Assembly: GCF_002102265.1 (NCBI RefSeq)
Contig: NZ_LQPG01000020.1
Span: 1-64,000, forward strand
Direction: 5' to 3'
Length of the DNA: 64,000 nt
Source: Mycolicibacter longobardus
GTDB taxonomy: Bacteria > Actinomycetota > Actinomycetes > Mycobacteriales > Mycobacteriaceae
The notes under the pieces are model-generated. The model was not told the origin of the DNA, made no database searches, and was given only the letters and a program-made list of their open reading frames with translations. Made by a program: the position numbers and the translations under genes. Shown piece by piece: positions 61,746-64,000 of the stretch. The first letter of the stretch is position 1. Every line of letters starts with the position of its first letter.

Positions 61746-64000
61746 CTAATCCCCGTCGCTCGCCGACTCCACCGACCTGATGCGGTGGATCGCGAAGTCC
61801 CGCATCTGCCCTGACGTCGAATCGAACGCCACCAGCTTGCCGCCCACCACCTGGGTGGGGGAGACCTCCCGCTGGGTCGCCACGCCGGCGGCGTCGATGT
61901 AGTCGATCAGGACCGTGGCGCGTTCCAGCGCGGCGCGCCGCAGCATGATCATCGCGGTCACCGGCTCCAGGCGGATGTTGTCGAACGGCGCCGACGTCAC
62001 CGTGCGCAGCACCCGAACCAGCGCGGCCAGGCTGTCGTCGCCGGGTCCGGTGAGTACCCGATGCCCGCGGCGCTCCGCCGGTGTGGGCACCCGCACCCCG
62101 CGGGGCCGGATGTCGACGATCGTTCCGCTGGCATCCTCGGCGGCCGGGGCGAAACCGGCGTCGCGCAACGCCGCCAGCACATCGGAGATCGGGGCTTGGG
62201 CCACCGCCACCGTCGGGGCCAGCACCCGCAGTCCCAGCGCCTCGGCGGCCGGAACGGCGACCGCCTGGGCCAGCAGGGTCGGATCTTCGCAGCGCACGAA
62301 GGCGGCCGCCATCCCGATCCGCAGCTGCCCGTGCCGGCGTGCGACGTCGTCGATCAGATAGCTGAGCCCTTGCGGCACCGGGGTCTTCGAGTGCCTCTCG
62401 AAGAACGCGCGCAACCCCGCCCCGGTGCGGCCCATGTCCAGGGCGGCGCGGATGGTCTGTTCGGAGACCCGGTACACCATCGCCGCGCCCGCCGATTCGA
62501 CATCGGCGACGCTCGCCAACTCCTCGGCGAGTTCCCGCTTCAGCGGTCCCGGGACCACCACGGTCAGATCGGCCTGCACCAGGAAGTGATCGATCGGCGC
62601 GGGCAGCGCCTTGGCCATCGCGGCCACGGCCGCTTCCTCACCGGAGTCGGTCAGCAGCGCCCGCCCCGGCGAGCTGATCGCGCCGCGGCCCAGCACGCCG
62701 AGCGCATGCGCCTCGTTGAGCAGCTCACCCACCGGACCGGGCTGCAGCCGGTTGGCCCAGCGCGGCCGGCGCCAGATCAACGCCTGCGACGCGCTCACGG
62801 CGTCGACCCCCGCGCCGTCGGGCAGCTCGGCGAGCATGCCCAGCAGCAGCCGGCGGTCCAGCGGGGCGGCGGTGGAGAACAACGGCGTGGACAGCGCCGC
62901 CCGGGGTTTGCCGTCGGGGCCGCGGCTGCCGATCAGGCCCGGCCGGGCCGGCAGATCCAGCCAGGTGGCCGCCAGCAGCTGCCAACGCTCGGCGGTGGGC
63001 CGCTCGGCGAATCGGTCGGCGAGCACCGTCGGCGCCCAGTAGGGACCGTCGGCGTCGGGCCACTCTCGCGGGTCGACGGTCCCGGGGTCGGGGAAGTCGG
63101 CCGCGATCAGCCGGGCGGTGGCCGCCAGCTCGAGCAGCAGTCCCAGTCGCGCTTCGTCGACGCCGGTGGTCTTGGCCAGTCGCTTGACCTCGCGCACGCC
63201 CAGCCCGCCGCTGCGAAGCTCCGGCACCGGCGTATCGCCCAGACTGGCCAGGATCACATCGAGCTCGCGCAGCACGTCGATCACCGCGCCGGCAGCGGCC
63301 GCGTCCACGTCGGCCGCGGTGGTGCGCGACACCACCGGGTCGGGTGGGTGCAACGCGACCGGACCCGGCTGCTCGCCGCGCAGCACCTGCCCGACCAGCC
63401 GCGGCAGGATCACCGTCTCGTCGTCGATGCGGTGCAGCAATCCCGCCGCCAGCAGCTGCGGTACCGGACGCTCCGGCGGTGCCCCGGGGGCGGCGTCGCG
63501 GGTGCGACCGACCGGTGAGCCGGTCAGCAGTTTGTCCAGCAGGTCACGCTGCGGCGCGTCGAGACCGGCGACGGCCTCGACGATCTGTTCGGCGCCCAGC
63601 GGCACCGCATCCTCCCGGGTGACCTGGCCCGGATGCCACGGCAGGCCCGCGCCGGCCTCGGCCGCGACGCGCAGCACCCCGCTCGGCTCATGCGGCGGTC
63701 CCAGCTTCGCCTCTCCTTCGTCGAGCCTCGCTGAACCGCCGGGTCCCGGGGAACCCCAACACAGCGCCCGCTCGATCAGATCGGCCAACGCCTCGGACAC
63801 CGCGCCCGCCGGTGCGCGCTCACCGAACAGCGCCAGGAGTTCGGCCGCCGCCACCCCGGTGGTGTCGGCGTGCAACTCCAGCAGGGCGTCCAGGACGGCC
63901 AGCCGCAGGAAGTCCAGCTCGTCGGTGGCCGCCCGGACCGACTGGCGGGCCTGGGCCCGCGCCGCCAGGGCGGCGATACTGCCCGGAGGTGGTTGGGCGA
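61746..64000 (-). CDS. Rv0862c-like helicase-associated protein (5'-truncated by window edge)
   Basis: Large protein, about 750 codons in the window, still open at 64,000; the true start lies outside. The upstream frame reads PPPGSIAALAARAQARQSVR and DELDFLRLAVLDALLELHAD, as I recall from Rv0862c, so only a short N-terminus is missing. The region is helical and contains a helicase-C-like segment (SYLIDDVARRHGQLRIGMAA, VLRTVTSAPFDNIRLEPVTAM) and a WYL-like tail (VLIDYIDAAGVATQREVSP). In M. tuberculosis it neighbours ercc3. A 57-bp repeat is inserted in frame at 63688-63744. Confidence 0.85.
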   Translation of the reverse strand, partial: AQPPPGSIAALAARAQARQSVRAATDELDFLRLAVLDALLELHADTTGVAAAELLALFGERAPAGAVSEALADLIERALCWGSPGPGGSARLDEGEAKLGPPHEPSGVLRVAAEAGAGLPWHPGQVTREDAVPLGAEQIVEAVAGLDAPQRDLLDKLLTGSPVGRTRDAAPGAPPERPVPQLLAAGLLHRIDDETVILPRLVGQVLRGEQPGPVALHPPDPVVSRTTAADVDAAAAGAVIDVLRELDVILASLGDTPVPELRSGGLGVREVKRLAKTTGVDEARLGLLLELAATARLIAADFPDPGTVDPREWPDADGPYWAPTVLADRFAERPTAERWQLLAATWLDLPARPGLIGSRGPDGKPRAALSTPLFSTAAPLDRRLLLGMLAELPDGAGVDAVSASQALIWRRPRWANRLQPGPVGELLNEAHALGVLGRGAISSPGRALLTDSGEEAAVAAMAKALPAPIDHFLVQADLTVVVPGPLKRELAEELASVADVESAGAAMVYRVSEQTIRAALDMGRTGAGLRAFFERHSKTPVPQGLSYLIDDVARRHGQLRIGMAAAFVRCEDPTLLAQAVAVPAAEALGLRVLAPTVAVAQAPISDVLAALRDAGFAPAAEDASGTIVDIRPRGVRVPTPAERRGHRVLTGPGDDSLAALVRVLRTVTSAPFDNIRLEPVTAMIMLRRAALERATVLIDYIDAAGVATQREVSPTQVVGGKLVAFDSTSGQMRDFAIHRIRSVESASDGD
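63688..63744. repeat. 57-bp repeat, copy B, inside the Rv0862c-like gene
   Basis: Differs from copy A (61283-61339) at three positions and encodes GGSARLDEGEAKLG and PHE in frame on the minus strand. It lies in a helix-rich part of an unrelated protein, which shows that the element moved into coding DNA without shifting the frame. Confidence 0.85.

Overview
Organism: The window is GC-rich with GTG/ATG starts and many ATGA or GTGA stop-start overlaps. It carries mycobacterial hallmarks: a YrbE permease pair, a GjpA-like exported protein, DUF732- and DUF5994-type proteins, and a right end whose gene order matches Mycobacterium tuberculosis Rv0856-Rv0857-dapC-fadA-fadB-(other genes)-ercc3-Rv0862c. 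It is most likely a non-tuberculous mycobacterium; I cannot name the species. Layout: Bases 1-46,000 form a dense acyl-CoA catabolic island. In order: a kinase/SDR/acyl-CoA dehydrogenase/TetR/quinone oxidoreductase operon (127-4836); a carboxyltransferase with a small lipocalin-like protein on the minus strand (4823-6723); a second kinase with a crotonase (6809-8732); an orphan YrbE pair followed by a two-subunit B12 mutase, an LLM oxidoreductase and a CoA transferase (8874-14605); a thiolase-like/DUF35 pair and a TetR on the minus strand (14615-17076); a crotonase (17275-18057); a minus-strand operon of two acyl-CoA ligases, an SDR, a GntR and a beta-propeller protein (18107-24226); a plus-strand operon of a CoA transferase, four acyl-CoA dehydrogenase subunits, a crotonase and a ThDP enzyme (24360-32339); a second beta-oxidation operon (32402-37916); a TetR with two unknown proteins (38098-39981); a ligase with a small partner (39986-41820); and a crotonase/CoA transferase/amidohydrolase block (41926-45379). 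A methyltransferase and a GjpA-like protein close this part. Bases 47,531-48,010 hold tRNA-Lys(TTT) on minus and tRNA-Glu, -Asp and -Phe on plus. Bases 48,000-52,100 hold small secreted or unknown proteins and a VapBC-type pair. Bases 52,118-64,000 are the conserved core (SRPBCC proteins, DapC-like aminotransferase, FadA, FadB, XPB helicase, Rv0862c-like protein), with a MazEF-type pair between the last two. How the genes work together: The island has three AMP-forming ligases and four CaiB/BaiF CoA transferases for activation, seven acyl-CoA dehydrogenase subunits, five crotonases, an authentic thiolase, a thiolase-like aldolase candidate with its DUF35 partner, a ThDP lyase candidate and a B12 mutase. 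This looks like breakdown of one or a few branched or oxygenated acids or isoprenoid/alicyclic compounds, but the substrate cannot be read from sequence. A shared palindrome, GAGAA-N5-TTCTC, lies before at least three transcription units (two weaker copies at others), including the promoter region next to tetR at 16426-17076, and suggests one regulon. The first operon resembles a split form of the kinase-dehydrogenase pair of ACAD10/ACAD11 and LvaA/LvaC, which removes a gamma-hydroxyl from acyl-CoAs by phosphorylation. A 57-bp repeat inserted in frame in both a MazF-like toxin and the Rv0862c-like gene is the clearest structural oddity.
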